Shown here in pieces: positions 33,775 to 44,704 of a stretch of 64,000 bases of DNA. The notes under the pieces are model-generated. The model did not search any database. It was given only the letters and a program-made list of their open reading frames with translations, and was not told the origin of the DNA. Every line of letters begins with the position of its first letter. Positions within the stretch are counted from its first letter, which is position 1. The stretch covers positions 54,917,830 through 54,981,829 of the forward strand of contig OY986437.1 of assembly GCA_963920525.1 (NCBI GenBank). Reading direction: 5' to 3'. The stretch comes from Dichetophora obliterata. Taxonomy: Eukaryota > Arthropoda > Insecta > Diptera > Sciomyzidae. Position numbers and translations under genes: made by a program.

Positions 33775-35030
33775 AACAAATTTGGGTTGTATAGGAAGTG
33801 CCACGCCCTCTTGATCACCGCTCATAGAATGTAATCACTTAAACTGCATGTGAACATGGAGGTTGAATACCGAATTCCAAAACTGTGCGACATATAACTC
33901 CAAAACTATTCGATAGCACAAATTTGGGTTGAATGGGTGGTGCCACTGTGCCTCCTTATGCCCATAAAATTTTACCAATGAAACTGCATGTGTAAATTGA
34001 GGTCGAATACTGAATTCCGAGGCTGAGTTACCTTTAACTCCAAAGCTATTCGATATCGCAAATTTGGGTTAAATTCGAGGTGTCACGCCCCCCGACAAAC
34101 TCAAAAAATTTTATCAGTAAATCTGCAAGCGGTAATTTTGGTCGAATACTGAGTTCTGATGCTGTGCGGCCTTGAACTCCAAAGCTATTTGATATCACAA
34201 ATTTTCTTTGTATGGGAGGTGCCACTCCCCCTTGATCAACGCTCAAAAAAATTTAATCAATGAAACTGCATGTGTACATTGAGGTCCAATACTGAATTCA
34301 AAAGCTGTGAGACCTATAACCCCAAAGCTATTTGATATCTCTAATTTGGGTTAAATAGGAGGTTTCACGCCCCCTTGTCGTACGCCCATAAAATGTAATC
34401 AATGAAACTGCATGTATAAATTGGGGCCGAATACTGAATTCTGACGCTGATATTCGATATCGTAAATTTACGTTAAATGGGAGGTGACACGCCCCTCTTA
34501 CCAATGAACATAAAATTGAATCAATGAAACTGCATGTGTGCATTGAGGTCGAATACTGAATTCCGGCGTTGTGCGACCTATAACCCCAAAGCTATTTGAT
34601 AGCGCAAAGTTGGGTTGTATGGGAAGTGCCACTCCCCTTTGCCCTGCGCTCATAAAATGTAGAGGAATGAAAGTGCATGTATAAATTTAGGTCGAATACC
34701 GGATTCTTACGCTGTCAACCTATAACTTCAAAGCAATTCGATATCGCAAATTTGGGTTGTAAGGGAGATGTCACGCCTCCCTGTCCAACGCCCATAAAAT
34801 AAAACCATTGAAACTACATGTGTAAATTGAGGTCAAAAACTGAATTCCAAATCTGGATTCCTATAACTTCAAAGCTATTCGATATCACAAATTTGGGTTG
34901 TATGCGAGGTGCCCCTCCCCATTGTCCAACTCCCATAAAATTTCATCACTGAAACGGTACGTCAAAATTGTGGTCGAATACCGAATTTCTAAGCTGTGCG
35001 AACCATAACTCTAAAGCTATAACAAAAAAT
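33775..35030 (-). repeat. S tandem array (about 140-145-bp units), left block, about 9 units
   Basis: Units repeat AAAGCTATTCGATATCGCAA, TTTGGGTTGTATGGGAGGTG, CCACGCCCCCTTGTCCAACG, CCATAAAATTT-ATCA, TGAAACTGCATGTGTA and GAGGTCGAATACTGAATTC. Spacing of the AAAGCTATT landmark is about 137-145 bp (33904, 34047, 34184, 34325, 34594, 34732, 34876, 35016). The same unit lies in opposite orientation at 42440-43575. Short ORFs across it are repeat translations. Confidence 0.85.
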
Positions 35031-35880
35031 TTTTATATATTTATGGGAGGTAAAAGGGGGTGAAACATTTCCTCTTAAACCATCTCGTACTCAAAGCAAA
35101 GCGTACATACAAAATTTGAGCTCAATCGGACCAAATTTCGAAGTATTTTGATATTTTCTTAAAAGTAGGCGTAGATGAAGTGTGACCACGCCCATCAAAG
35201 TTAATGATAGTTATCATACGAACTTTTTTACAAAATTTTAATTTAATACGACCAAAACCGTCTTAAATACAGCATTTTTATTGATTTGTGGGCGATAAAA
35301 GGGGGTGTGGCATTATTTTTTTCCTAAACCAGTAGAAGGAAGTATCCAATTTGGTTCAGTCGTTTTCAAGTTTTAAGCATCCGAAAAAATCACGATTCAT
35401 TTATATATATATAGATATTGATTTGTGGGCGGTAAAAGTGGGCGTGAAAACATTCACATATAGTGACCGCCTCTTAGATCACCTACATAGCAAGTTTCAC
35501 TGTAAAAATGTGTAAAACTCCGGAATTGCCATGATTTCGAAAAAGTGGGCGTATTTATATTACGACCGCGCCCATTTTTTGTACAGTTACCGACAGGAAC
35601 CATCTGAACAAAATTACCAAATCTTAGTTTTTTACACCGATATATATCCTTTTTTTTGTTTGTGATCGATAGCGTAAATTTGGCTTGTATGGGAGGTACC
35701 ACGCCCCCTTGTCCACTAATTACCAAACCTCACAGGAACACTCTCAAGATGTGGCTTCAGTTTCCCTGAAAATTTCATAAAGATCGGTTCAGCGGTTTTG
35801 GAGTCTATATGTGATATAGCCACATACCCACATACCCACATACATACATCCATTTTTATATATATAGATGTACTTTCAAA
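35031..35880 (-). repeat. Interspersed repeat related to 3010-4325
   Basis: It shares CATTTTTATTGATTTGTGGGCG, the 'accatctcgtactcaaa' block and CGACCAAAACCGTCTTAAATA with the first-window repeat in the other orientation. It ends in TTCAGCGGTTTTGGAGTCTA, a (CATACCCA/CATACATA) microsatellite and TTTTATATATATAGA, a common end of dispersed fly repeats. Confidence 0.6.
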
Positions 35881-37152
35881 GAGATACATTTATGTTTTAA
35901 CTTTTAATAAAAAAGTTACCCTGAACTATAAAGTCTTAATTGTCTATATGCAATTTGCTTTCCAGTTACTTGAACCACGCAATTTATTCTGAGTTTAGAA
36001 TAAGATTTTTTTGCTTCTTAATAGTTTAAAATGCTTGATTCAAGGATATAGTAGTTTAATTAATTGAATTTCAAATTAATCTTGAACCAATTAACATAAC
36101 TTCTGCATACAAGAATGTATCGGTGTAAAACAATGAAATCGTATCAAAAGAAAGGACTTTATTTTAGATTTTTTTTTTAGCCAAACGAATTTATTATCGG
36201 ATTTTCTTGAGTACATAAAACAGCGAAGACGGTTGACGGTCGTCATTCACCATTAAACTTTTATTTAAATACCTTTTGCCGCAGATATTTTGTCTGCATG
36301 GAACCTGCAGGAATTTTTGTTGTTGTTAACGTGCTTGTTGCTTTATCTGCGCCTACATACTACCAATGATTGTCATTCTTGTTGTTAGTGTTGCTTTATT
36401 CCTTATTCCGGATTTTTTTATTGCTTCGGCTAAGTAAAAAAAAATTAACATATGAGGAATGACACACACGTGCGCGGGCGTAACAGTCATCATTTATATG
36501 CAAATAGCTGACGAGGTGGGTTGATAGAAGGCGAACATTGTCGATCCTTGTTTTTGTTAATTTTATGTAAGCTTTTTTTAATATCAGTAGATAAGCGACA
36601 TTTTGACAAACAAACATTTTATAGTTTTCTTCAATTTATTTACAACATAATAAAAACCAGTCCTGAAATTCATGATTACTAACACTGATTCTTCCATAAG
36701 CTATGCACTGCTCGTCACAAAAAACAATCAGTTTGAGCAATAAGTTAACAAGTCGACTAAATTTTTATTGCAGTGACTCACAACAACTGGCGTTCGCCCA
36801 GAGGATTTGCTCTTTTACTCAACTTCCTTTTTTTTCCCCTCGTTATGTTTTTTATAAAATAAAAAAATGTTGTCTATTTATTAGCACTTGGATACTACTT
36901 TTTATGATTCCTTCAAATATTTACAACTGAATTCTGTGGGAAAAGAAGCCTTAAATTTACCCAACTTGTTAGAGTAAGCTAGCCGCAGGAGTAATTTTAA
37001 AAATTAACAACAACGTGTCAGTTTTATTCCTTTAAATTTATTATAACATAACAAAAAGTTTTCTCATATGTATAAAAATGTGTGCTTTAAATAATTCTAG
37101 TTTTAAATAACTTGTTAAAATAGATCATAGAAAAGTAGTTCCATAGCAAAAA
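35881..37152. other. Non-coding DNA
   Basis: AT-rich, with TTGTTGTTAACGTGCTTGTTG-type simple sequence near 36320 and ACACACGTGCGCGGGCGTAA near 36463. No convincing exon or repeat family. Possibly host intergenic DNA flanking the lysozyme locus. Confidence 0.5.
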
Positions 37153-37386
37153 ATGCCTGGTAAAGATTTAATACCAGAAAGATACACTAGTTGCTCTGGG
37201 AGACGTTGTTCTGGCCTTTCCGATAGTTACCGCGAAGAGTTTGATTTAGTTAAAATCCGGTATAAAAATTTTGGACAAAGAGCTTGTTGGCTTTATTGGA
37301 GATTAATAGTTGGTATGCACGACTTTATATCATACTACATAGCTGGCCACAGTTGTCCTGCTAGTTTTTTCTATCAATCTCCTTAA
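37153..37386 (+). CDS. Small orphan ORF, 77 aa
   Basis: ATG in a good context (GCAAAAAATG) opens 77 codons: MPGKDLIPERYTSCSGRRCS, a charged middle (SYREEFDLVKIRYKNFGQ), a Trp/Tyr-rich part (ACWLYWRLIVGMHDFISYYI) and a stop at 37384. Third positions are less AT-biased than in neighbouring chance ORFs and it contains six cysteines, with no signal peptide. An AATAAA lies about 75 bp downstream (near 37462). I do not recognise the protein; single-exon small genes of this kind occur in flies, often testis-expressed, but that is speculation. It could still be a chance ORF. Confidence 0.35.
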   Translation: MPGKDLIPERYTSCSGRRCSGLSDSYREEFDLVKIRYKNFGQRACWLYWRLIVGMHDFISYYIAGHSCPASFFYQSP

Positions 37387-38748
37387 ACGAAATCATTACG
37401 AAACGAAAAAATTTCTTTTTAGATTTGTTTTGTTTAATTTTAACTCTTATATTTGATCAAAAAATAAAAGTCAAATGTTGACTTTTGTTTTTGATCGAAA
37501 TAAAATTGGTCAAAAAATAACGATTATTTATTGACTTTTGTAAAAAAATCAGAAAAATTAATATCATTCCTTGGCTAACAATTATCACATTGCTATATTC
37601 AAATACCGAATAGACTTACTCTTTCCATTTGACTTTGTGATAAGAAATTTCGGAAATAGCTGTTTTTTCGGTCCCTGGTATGGTCACCGTAGTTATACTT
37701 CAAATTTGACGTCTTATGAAGCAGAGCATTCTTAAACCGTTCTGAAATCAATTTAATATAATACAAAATTTAAAATTCTAAAAGTACTATTTAAAACTTT
37801 ACAGTAATAAGAGTCACTTTGTGACACTTTAATTATGATAAATATATATATAAAGCCTGCAATTTGATATTTTTTATTACGCATATTGCAGCATAACAAA
37901 CAAGAATAATCACAAAACCATGGCAACAACCAAACACCAACAAGAAAAATTCGGCGTCTTTTGTCTCAATTATGGCAATTAACAAGTTTTACACATTTGC
38001 TACCTTCCACAGCTGTTAATTGATAGTATATCTTCGCCTTTCGCACTCTTTACCTAGCATCATCATCTATAGTATGGTAGTATATCAACGTCTACCTGCA
38101 GCTAAGCAAGGTGTTGATAACATCTTTGAACTCTTAGAACTGCCGCAAAACAATAACACAGCAAAGAGAAAGAAAACAGCAACTTATTAATGCCACTGCG
38201 TTTTGGCGGTTTTTTTTTCCAAAGTTATGGCAAACGTAAAATGGAAGAAACCAAAATATGTACTAAGATTTTTTGTGATTCCACTCGAGCATGTCGATGA
38301 AACTGGCGCTGAACGGATATTTTTGTGTTGCCCCAAGATGAAAGTCAAAATGAATAAATGGTCGGCTGTAGTTTCAGCATTGTTTTTTTGTTGTTGTCAT
38401 TTATAATTATATACAATTAAGTTAATAGTGCGACGTCTGTGCAAATCTGTGTAATGCGCTGACATAATATTTGGAGGAAGAAAAATGGAAGATATTACTT
38501 GGCTTCTTTTGCGCTTCTTGATGTCTACTGTTTTGAAATTATGTTTTCGGGAAGAGCAGATGCGTCATTTTAAATGTCTCCGTTTGCAGGGGAAACAAAG
38601 TTTATTGATGTGTTTTTATTTTGGACAATATAATATCATATCGACTTACGTTTCTTTTATATATTGAAGGTACTCTTAAATATTATAAACAACCAACTGT
38701 TTTGAGGCATAATTTTGATTTCAATAATATTGTTTGCTTAAAAAAAAA
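37387..38748. other. Non-coding DNA downstream of the lysozyme gene
   Basis: AT-rich sequence containing a repeated TCAAAAAATAAAAGTC / AAAATTGGTCAAAAAATAA motif (37455-37525) and microsatellite-like AACAA stretches. Two short frames (38203, 38485) lack recognisable features. The lysozyme 3' UTR should lie in the right end of this stretch; no canonical AATAAA is seen on the minus strand within 60 bp of the stop. Confidence 0.5.
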
Positions 38749-39535
38749 TTAATTGTTAAGATTGCACAATACTTTAAGATTAGGTAAATTCACGAAATTG
38801 CGACAGTATTTAGTCCAGCCTTGCCAGTGTTTGAAACCGTCTCGTTCAAATACACGCTTGGCACACTCGACATCGTCATCGATATTGTCATCAGTGAAAT
38901 CTAAAAATAAGATTTTTATAATTTGAACACAAAAACAGCCGAACTTTCGTATAACTTTAGTATTTCCTATAGAAAATTCGTTATAGAGAACACACATCAA
39001 GTAAAACAAAAAATCTATTATGTATTTACAAATTAATTTGAAATATTACGAAAAATGTGTATTTAGGTAAAAATTTCATTGTAGAAAGGCCGTTATAGAA
39101 AAGTTCGACTGTTGTTGAATATTGCTTTAAAATGGGCTTAAAAATCTGCCCATTGCTTGCTTACCTTGACATTTCTTCATGCACAGACCCGCTTTACGAT
39201 CTAGTCCACACCATTCTTTGCTGTTGATTTGGAACAGTCCATAGTTGCTGCTTTGGTTACTTTTGTGAGTTACTTTGCTCGTATCCAAATTGCTCTCATG
39301 CTCGATCATGCAAATCCCTTGACAAAATAATCGAAGTTAAATGAATTTTAACAATTTTCCGATCTACGCTCTCACAACTGGGTAATAATGATCCATTGAA
39401 TAAGTAATCTTGCAATAACTTTTTAGCCAGCTCACAACGCATGAATTTTTTAGCCTCAACTGGCGCATTGCCAATAATTAAGAAGGAAAGTAAGCTGAAT
39501 GCCAGCAGCATATCGCACAACATCGAGCACTTCAT
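38749..39535 (-). CDS. C-type lysozyme-like protein (GH22), three coding exons, catalytic Asp replaced by Asn
   Basis: Coding exons are 39376-39535, 39165-39317 and 38749-38900, with introns of 58 and 264 bp; splice sites are T|GTGAGA...TCAAG|GG and AAG|GTAAGC...TTTAG|AT. The 154-residue precursor has a signal peptide (about residues 1-28, LLAFSLLSFLIIG core, cleaved after APVEA) and a mature part beginning KKFMRCELAK. All eight cysteines of the fold are present. The general acid is kept (CMIEHES, Glu61 = hen Glu35). The residue 17 positions later, hen Asp52, is Asn in SSNYGLFQIN. Introns fall in the codons equivalent to hen 28 (Trp) and 82, the ancestral positions, whereas the clustered digestive lysozymes of Drosophila are intronless. 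Secreted muramidase fold; activity is probably reduced or lost. The alternative in-frame upstream ATG (39709) would put the signal peptide inside and is unlikely. Confidence 0.9.
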
Positions 39536-39564
39536 CTTGGCGACTAGACAACCATTCGTGTAAC

Positions 39565-39678
39565 CTGTAATTGAAATGATCTTATTGTTCATATCAGTTA
39601 TTGGTAGAACGCAGTAGGAAGTTATCTGATTGTAAAGAATTCGATTAAATATTTGAGCTAGGTGACATCCATGAATAC
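39565..39678 (-). other. Probable 5' UTR intron of the lysozyme gene
   Basis: On the minus strand GAGCAAG|GTATTC (donor) and TTTCAATTACAG|GTTACA (acceptor) delimit 114 bp between the predicted transcription start and the ATG at 39535. Its removal would eliminate most upstream in-frame sequence. Inferred from splice signals only. Confidence 0.4.
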
Positions 39679-39728
39679 CTTGCTCTTCCTGTATATCTTG
39701 AAAATACATTCAATATTTTCTCTTTTGC

Positions 39729-39735
39729 ATTTATA
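39729..39735 (-). promoter_or_regulatory. TATA box of the lysozyme gene, with upstream GATA site
   Basis: TATAAAT on the minus strand (context GAGTATAAATGC) predicts a transcription start near 39700, just upstream of the probable 5' UTR intron. About 100 bp further upstream is TGATAAGG (39833-39840, minus strand), matching WGATAR. GATA factors drive gut and fat-body genes in flies, so the site fits a digestive or immune role. No kappa-B site was recognised. Confidence 0.45.
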
Positions 39736-40080
39736 CTCAGATAATTGTCTAGTTAAACAACAACGTGCCCTTTGATCAAAATGCCGCTGCTATTTTTTGT
39801 TTACAAATGCATGCTTTTTTGTGTGTATTGGACCTTATCAGCAATACACGACAGTTCTGGTATTTTTGCGGCTCTATAAATAGTGTTTTTATTGATATAA
39901 TAATATGCGCAGATGTTTTTGCTTTCATTCTCAACTCTCTGCAATTGTTATTATGTTTGTTATTCGGTTTTTAGTTTATATCTTATTATTTAAAATTATT
40001 ATTGTTTCAATTCCAGTGCAAGCGATTCCCAATTTAAATATATTATATTTGTAATTTTATTGTATAATTTTATTGTAATA

Positions 40081-40310
40081 GTGGCGGCCGTAGCCTACTG
40101 GTAGTGTGCGTGGCCCGTGATCTGAAGAACGCCGGTTCAAACCCCAGCTCAGACAGAATGTTTTTTCAATTGAACTAATATTTCTGTTCGACCGCCTCCT
40201 TTCTGCAGACAATGGCAAGCCTCAGGGAGTAAAAATGGCCATGTCAAATTTCTTGAGAACATAAGCTGTTCGGAGTTGGCATAAAACTTGTAGAGCCCCA
40301 GGGTTGATAT
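40081..40310 (+). mobile_element. tRNA-headed SINE-like element
   Basis: GGCGGCCGTAGCCTACTGGT provides an A-box region and GGTTCAAACCC (40134-40144) a B box. The presumed acceptor arms do not pair, so it is not a tRNA gene. Downstream, AAGCTGTTCGGAGTTGGCAT followed by AAAACTTGTAG resembles the conserved body of SINEs I associate with higher flies. The 3' end is unclear; poly-A is not evident. Confidence 0.6.
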
Positions 40311-40431
40311 TTTCGGTACAATTGTACTTTTTTGGTACAATTTTACATTTTTTCTATTTTCCTACTACCAAAGCGTTTTCGGTACATTTTATTTACTCAA
40401 AAAATTTTTACTAAATAAAGAATTTGGAGCT

Positions 40432-41224
40432 CTTAAGCCCGCATGATACTTCATTGTTTTGTCCAATTTCAAAATCTGAAAACAAGTGGCGCGTGAGCTA
40501 GACAGATATATATTGTTGGAAAAGGATGAAACCATACATCGTGCCACTTTTTTACATCTTTGCAACGTGACCATATTATCTCTCTGTTCTTCTTGGCTGC
40601 GCAAGAAAGTTCTCAAGCTTGTTTTTGACACTTAATATTTGATCGAAACTGATCGAAACTTAACGACGAACGAATTGAGAGAAACGTCAAAAACAATGCA
40701 TTGAAAATGCTGTCCGTCGCACATTTTTTTCCAGTTCGTACTAAATGTGTACACACTCACACTTCTTGAATTTTAGATTTAGCACTATTTCAACTGCTCT
40801 TGTTTCTTTGTCAATGAATAAAAATTGGGCAATGCAATGAAGTATCATACAGTCTTAAATGAATAAAAATTGGGCAATACAATGAAGTATCATACGGGCT
40901 TTAAGCCGTGTATACGCATATAGTTAGAATTGGACAAAAAAATGTGCGACGGACAGCATTTTCAATGCATTGTTTTTGAAGTTTCTCTCAATTCGTTCGT
41001 GGTTAAGTTTCGACCAAATATAAAGTGTCAAAAACAAGCTTGAGCTCTTTCTGCCGCAGCCAAGAAGAACAGAGAGATAAAATAGTAACGTTGCGGAGAT
41101 GTAAAAAATTGGCACGATGCATGTTTTCATCCTTTTCCAACAATATATATCTGTCTAGCCCACGTGCCACTTGTTTTCAGATTTTGAAATTGGACAAAAC
41201 AATGAAGTATCATACGGGCTTAAG
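40432..41224. mobile_element. Foldback element with ~310-bp arms carrying mirrored ORFs
   Basis: CTTAAGCCCGCATGATACTT at the left is mirrored by AAGTATCATACGGGCTTAAG at the right. Complementarity continues to AATGTGCGACGGACAGCATT near the centre (left mirror ~40715, right ~40940). Both arms hold an outward-reading frame beginning MSKTSL and sharing FSNNIYLSS and KLDKTMKYH. About ten residues differ, mostly replacements, so there is no sign of selection on the peptide. The centre has a ~60-bp tandem duplication (40810-40905). Confidence 0.8.
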
Positions 41225-41598
41225 TGAGCAAACACAATTAAAAGAATTAATAATATTATCTATTTCTGAATTTTATCACTCTGCAAAAACTATACATATA
41301 AAATGAATTTAAAGAGAAAATTTTCTCCAAATATTTGATATAGCTCAAGGAGTTCTTTCAATTTTTCATTCGTCAGTAAAAGTTAAAAGAATATTTTCTA
41401 TTCAATATTTAATAAAAATCAAATGCAGAAAGAGACTGCATATTGCAACAATTTCTTCTTTAATGAAAACAAGAGTATTTTTTAAAGTCTAGTGAAAAAA
41501 TGCCACGATATTGATATCAAGAATAATATATTAAAAGAAAAAATTTCAAAACATTTGACTGAAAGTGAAGAATTGTTTGGCTTAAAGATTTTCGCATT

Positions 41599-41774
41599 AA
41601 TTTCTTTCGCTACCTTAATATAGAAAAGCCCTACCTAAAATTTTTAAAAATCTATTTTTCGGCTGGATTGTGTCAGATTTTGGGTGGATAGGTGCTTGAC
41701 CTAGGTTCATCTGCAAAGAATTTGATTTAAAAAAATGTTAGTGGCCTTTCTATATTAAGGTAACGAAAGAAATT
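41599..41774. mobile_element. Small MITE-like hairpin
   Basis: AATTTCTTTCGCTACCTTAA plus TATAGAAAAG is mirrored at the right by CTTTCTATATTAAGGTAACG plus AAAGAAATT. 176 bp, non-coding. Flanking 41225-41598 and 41775-42350 show no gene. Confidence 0.75.
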
Positions 41775-42349
41775 TACACGTTTGTAGTAAACGTTGTTTG
41801 CTTTTTTCACTTTATTAATTTTGGGTTTTTAATTATAAAAAGACCTCTAAACTTTTGCTTATTTGACTTTTTTTATAGATTTTTTATGAATATTATAAGA
41901 CACATTGTGCTGCTTTTTGAGATTACAAAAACTTTTTGATTAATTAAAAATGAATAAAAACCTTTGTCATTTTTATATATAAGGTTAATGAACTGAATTG
42001 TTAAAAACATTAAAATTTAAATAAAAAAAAATTATTTCATACCTTCTTTTTTCATTTACTACAATTTTTTCTTAATTTTTATACCAAAAGGAAAAAGTCA
42101 TTTATCAACCCTGCGTAGTTCTCGATCATTTGTGTTGAAACATTTAATTATACGCACAACACAACTGATCAATACAAGCGTCCTTCCAAGGGCTGATATG
42201 ATCAGTAATTTTTTTTTTATAAACTTGTAATTGTTGTTAAAATGTAAATTAATTTAAATGTTTCAAAAAAGAATAAATATAAAGTTTATAGCTAAGAGTA
42301 TAAATACTCGCAGATGCCAGAAACAGAACATTTTTCAATGCTAATTGCC

Positions 42350-42440
42350 TGGTCTGATTGAGCTCTAATTTTGGCAATGGATTTGTTTCGAGTACGAGAT
42401 GGTTTCAGAAAAGAATTGCCACATCCCTTTTTACCGCACA
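42350..42440 (+). repeat. Fragment of the 3010-4325 repeat family
   Basis: GTCTGATTGAGCTCTAATTT, TTTCGAGTACGAGATGGTTT and CCCTTTTTACCGCACACAA match blocks in 3380-3490 and 4060-4140. It adjoins the right S array. Confidence 0.6.
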
Positions 42441-43575
42441 CAATTATATAAAAAATTTGCGATATCAAATAGCTTTGGAGTTATGGGTCGCACAGCCTTG
42501 GAATTCGGTATTTGACCACAATTTTCCCGTGCTGATTCACGGATGATATATTATGAGAGTTGGACAAGGGGTAGTGGCACCTCCCATACAACACAAATTT
42601 GCGATATTGAATAGCTTTGTGGTTATAGGTTGTACTAAATAGGTTGCAATAAAATTTTTAAAATAAAGTTTTATTGATTTCGTTTTATGAGCGTTGGACA
42701 CGCCCCCTTGTCCCATACAACCCAAACTTGCGATATCAGATAGCAGCTTTGGGGTTATATGTCGCACAGCTTGAAAATTCAGTATTCGACTTTAATTTAC
42801 ACATATAGTCTTACTGATACCATTTTGTGGCGTTTGTCAAGGGGGCGTGGCACCTCCTATACAACCCAAATTTTTGATATCGTATAGCTTTGGAGTTATA
42901 GGTCGTGCAGCGCCGCAATTCAGTATTCGCCCTCAATTTTGACAGGTAGTTTCATTGATAACAATTTATGGGCGTGGGACAACGGAGAGTGGCACCTTCC
43001 ATGCAACCTTAATTTGTGCTATCGAATTGCTTCAGAGTTACGTGTTGCACAGCGTTTGAAATTCAGTATTCGACCTAAATTGATAAAAGCATTATTATTG
43101 ATTTATTTTTGTGAGTGTTGGAAAAGGGGGCGTGGAACTTCCTATACAACTAAATTGGCAATATCGAATAGCTTTGGAGTTTTAGGGCGCACAGCGTCAG
43201 AATGCAGTATTCGACCTAAATTTACGCATGCAGATTCACTGATAACATTTTATGATCGTTGGCCAAGGAGGGTGTGGCACCTCCTATACAACCTAAATTT
43301 GTGATATTGAATAGCTTTGGAGTTATATTTCGCACAGCATCCGAATTCAGTATTCGACCTTAATTTACACATGTAGTTTCACTGACTCACTGATGTAGTT
43401 TATGGCTTTTGTTAAGGGAGCGTAGCACCTCCCATATAAACCAAATTTTTGCTATCGTATAGCTTTGGAGTTATAGGTCGGACAGCGTCGGAATTCGCCC
43501 TCACTTTACACAAGCAGTTTTGTTTATTTCATTTTATTGACTTTGAACAAGGGAGCGTGGCAGGGAGCGCTGGGT
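42440..43575 (+). repeat. S tandem array, right block, opposite orientation, about 8 units
   Basis: Units are reverse complements of those at 33.8-35.0 kb: GCGATATCGAATAGCTTTGG, AGTTATAGGTCGCACAGCGT, GAATTCAGTATTCGACC, ACATGTAGTTTCACTGATA and GGGGGCGTGGCACCTCCCAT. Landmark AGCTTTGGAGTTATA recurs about every 140-145 bp. A 121-codon frame at 42939 runs across units and is not a gene. Confidence 0.85.
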
Positions 43576-43817
43576 TTCAGCTAGTATTCATATATAAAAA
43601 CGTTGGTGCGTATGTATGTCCGAGAATCACGGCCGAACCACTGAAGCTTTCCACCTTGAATTCACACCGTATATTCGTGTGGTGCTCCGGATCATGGCAG
43701 AATAACCAGGTAGGGTAAAGAGATTCACCACACCGACAGCTAATGTCAAAATCATGTCAAAATCACAAAATACAGTGCTGCCGTATCTTCAAAGGAAAAT
43801 CCATGATTGTATCATTT

Positions 43818-43920
43818 AGGGTATTCACAGTTGCGTGGTTTCAGTGTGGCTAAAAAACCCGGTAGTATTAATACCACACTTTACCAACCTGTTTTTATAT
43901 ACTTATGTTGTTTTTTTACA
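43818..43920 (+). mobile_element. MITE of the AGGGTATTCACA family, left-end fragment
   Basis: AGGGTATTCACAGTTGCGTG with GGTAGTATTAATACCACACT resembles the end of the 14370-14778 copy. No right end found nearby. Confidence 0.5.
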
Positions 43921-44092
43921 TAAAAGCTCTACAAACCAAAAGTCTGGTAGTATTAAGTAGCCCAATGATATGTTTGATGAACGTGATTTTTAAAGTTCTA
44001 TAAGCAGGTGTTGCTTTATGTGTTTTTACAGCAGTTTGTTTCCTTGTATTTCGTTTGTTTTTCAATAAGCCAATTAGATTCGTTTGGTTATA

Positions 44093-44704
44093 GCGCATGC
44101 TTTTCTGGAAAAAAATTGTGCATTTTTTCTGACCTCTACAAGAGTTCTGCATTTTTTCTGTTCTTTTCTAAAAAAAAATGTTGACCTGAAAATAAATCGT
44201 GTTCTTTTCTCAAAAATTCTGACCGTAAAAGTATAACAAATGCAGAAATTTCTGACGTGTAAAATTCGGCGGTTCCGCATTCTGCTTTCTACTAATACAA
44301 ACATAAAAACAAAAAAAAATAATTTTGACAGTAATATTATATGCTGTGACAATTGTGAGAAGCAAAATGCTCCAAATTTTGAAAATTTTTTTAAATTTCA
44401 TCCAAAACAATTTTGATTAAAGTGGTTACTTTTAATAAAACTTAACAGCTTGATGAGTATTTATTTAAAAATTCCATGCAGTCGGCACTATACATAACCT
44501 CAATCGTAAATACATCGGAATTCAAGACAACAGTGCAGCCAATATCAAATGAAAAAAATGTTGTATTTTTCCCGTTCTTTTCTCAGCTCAAAAGAAGTCA
44601 ACATTCTGCAAATGCAGGTCAGAATAAAAAAATTCTGCACTCTGTGAGGTAAAAAAATTCTGCACTCTGTGAGGTCAGAATTTTTTTTTCAGAAAAGAAT
44701 GCGC
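44093..44704. mobile_element. TIR element (GCGCATTCTTTTCTG), 612 bp
   Basis: The left GCGCATGCTTTTCTGGAAAA and the right CAGAAAAGAATGCGC mirror each other, with TA on both sides (44091-44092 and 44705-44706). TCTGACCTC / GAGGTCAGA blocks repeat in inverted orientation inside. A partial relative is at 6054-6245. Non-coding; the TA duplication suggests a Tc1/mariner-type non-autonomous element. Confidence 0.75.

Noticed and set aside
39533..39709. Upstream in-frame ATG of the lysozyme (39709)
   Set aside because: It would place the signal peptide about 65 residues inside the protein and overlaps the predicted transcription start and 5' UTR intron.
40081..40150. Functional tRNA gene
   Set aside because: A and B boxes are present but the ends cannot pair; it continues into a SINE-like body.
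40389..41306. Two ~80-90-codon ORFs as a conserved gene pair
   Set aside because: They are mirror copies in foldback arms and differ mainly by amino-acid replacements.
42939..43304. 121-codon ORF
   Set aside because: It runs across units of the ~143-bp S array, and similar frames occur in the mirrored array at 34.0-34.5 kb; no protein-like features.
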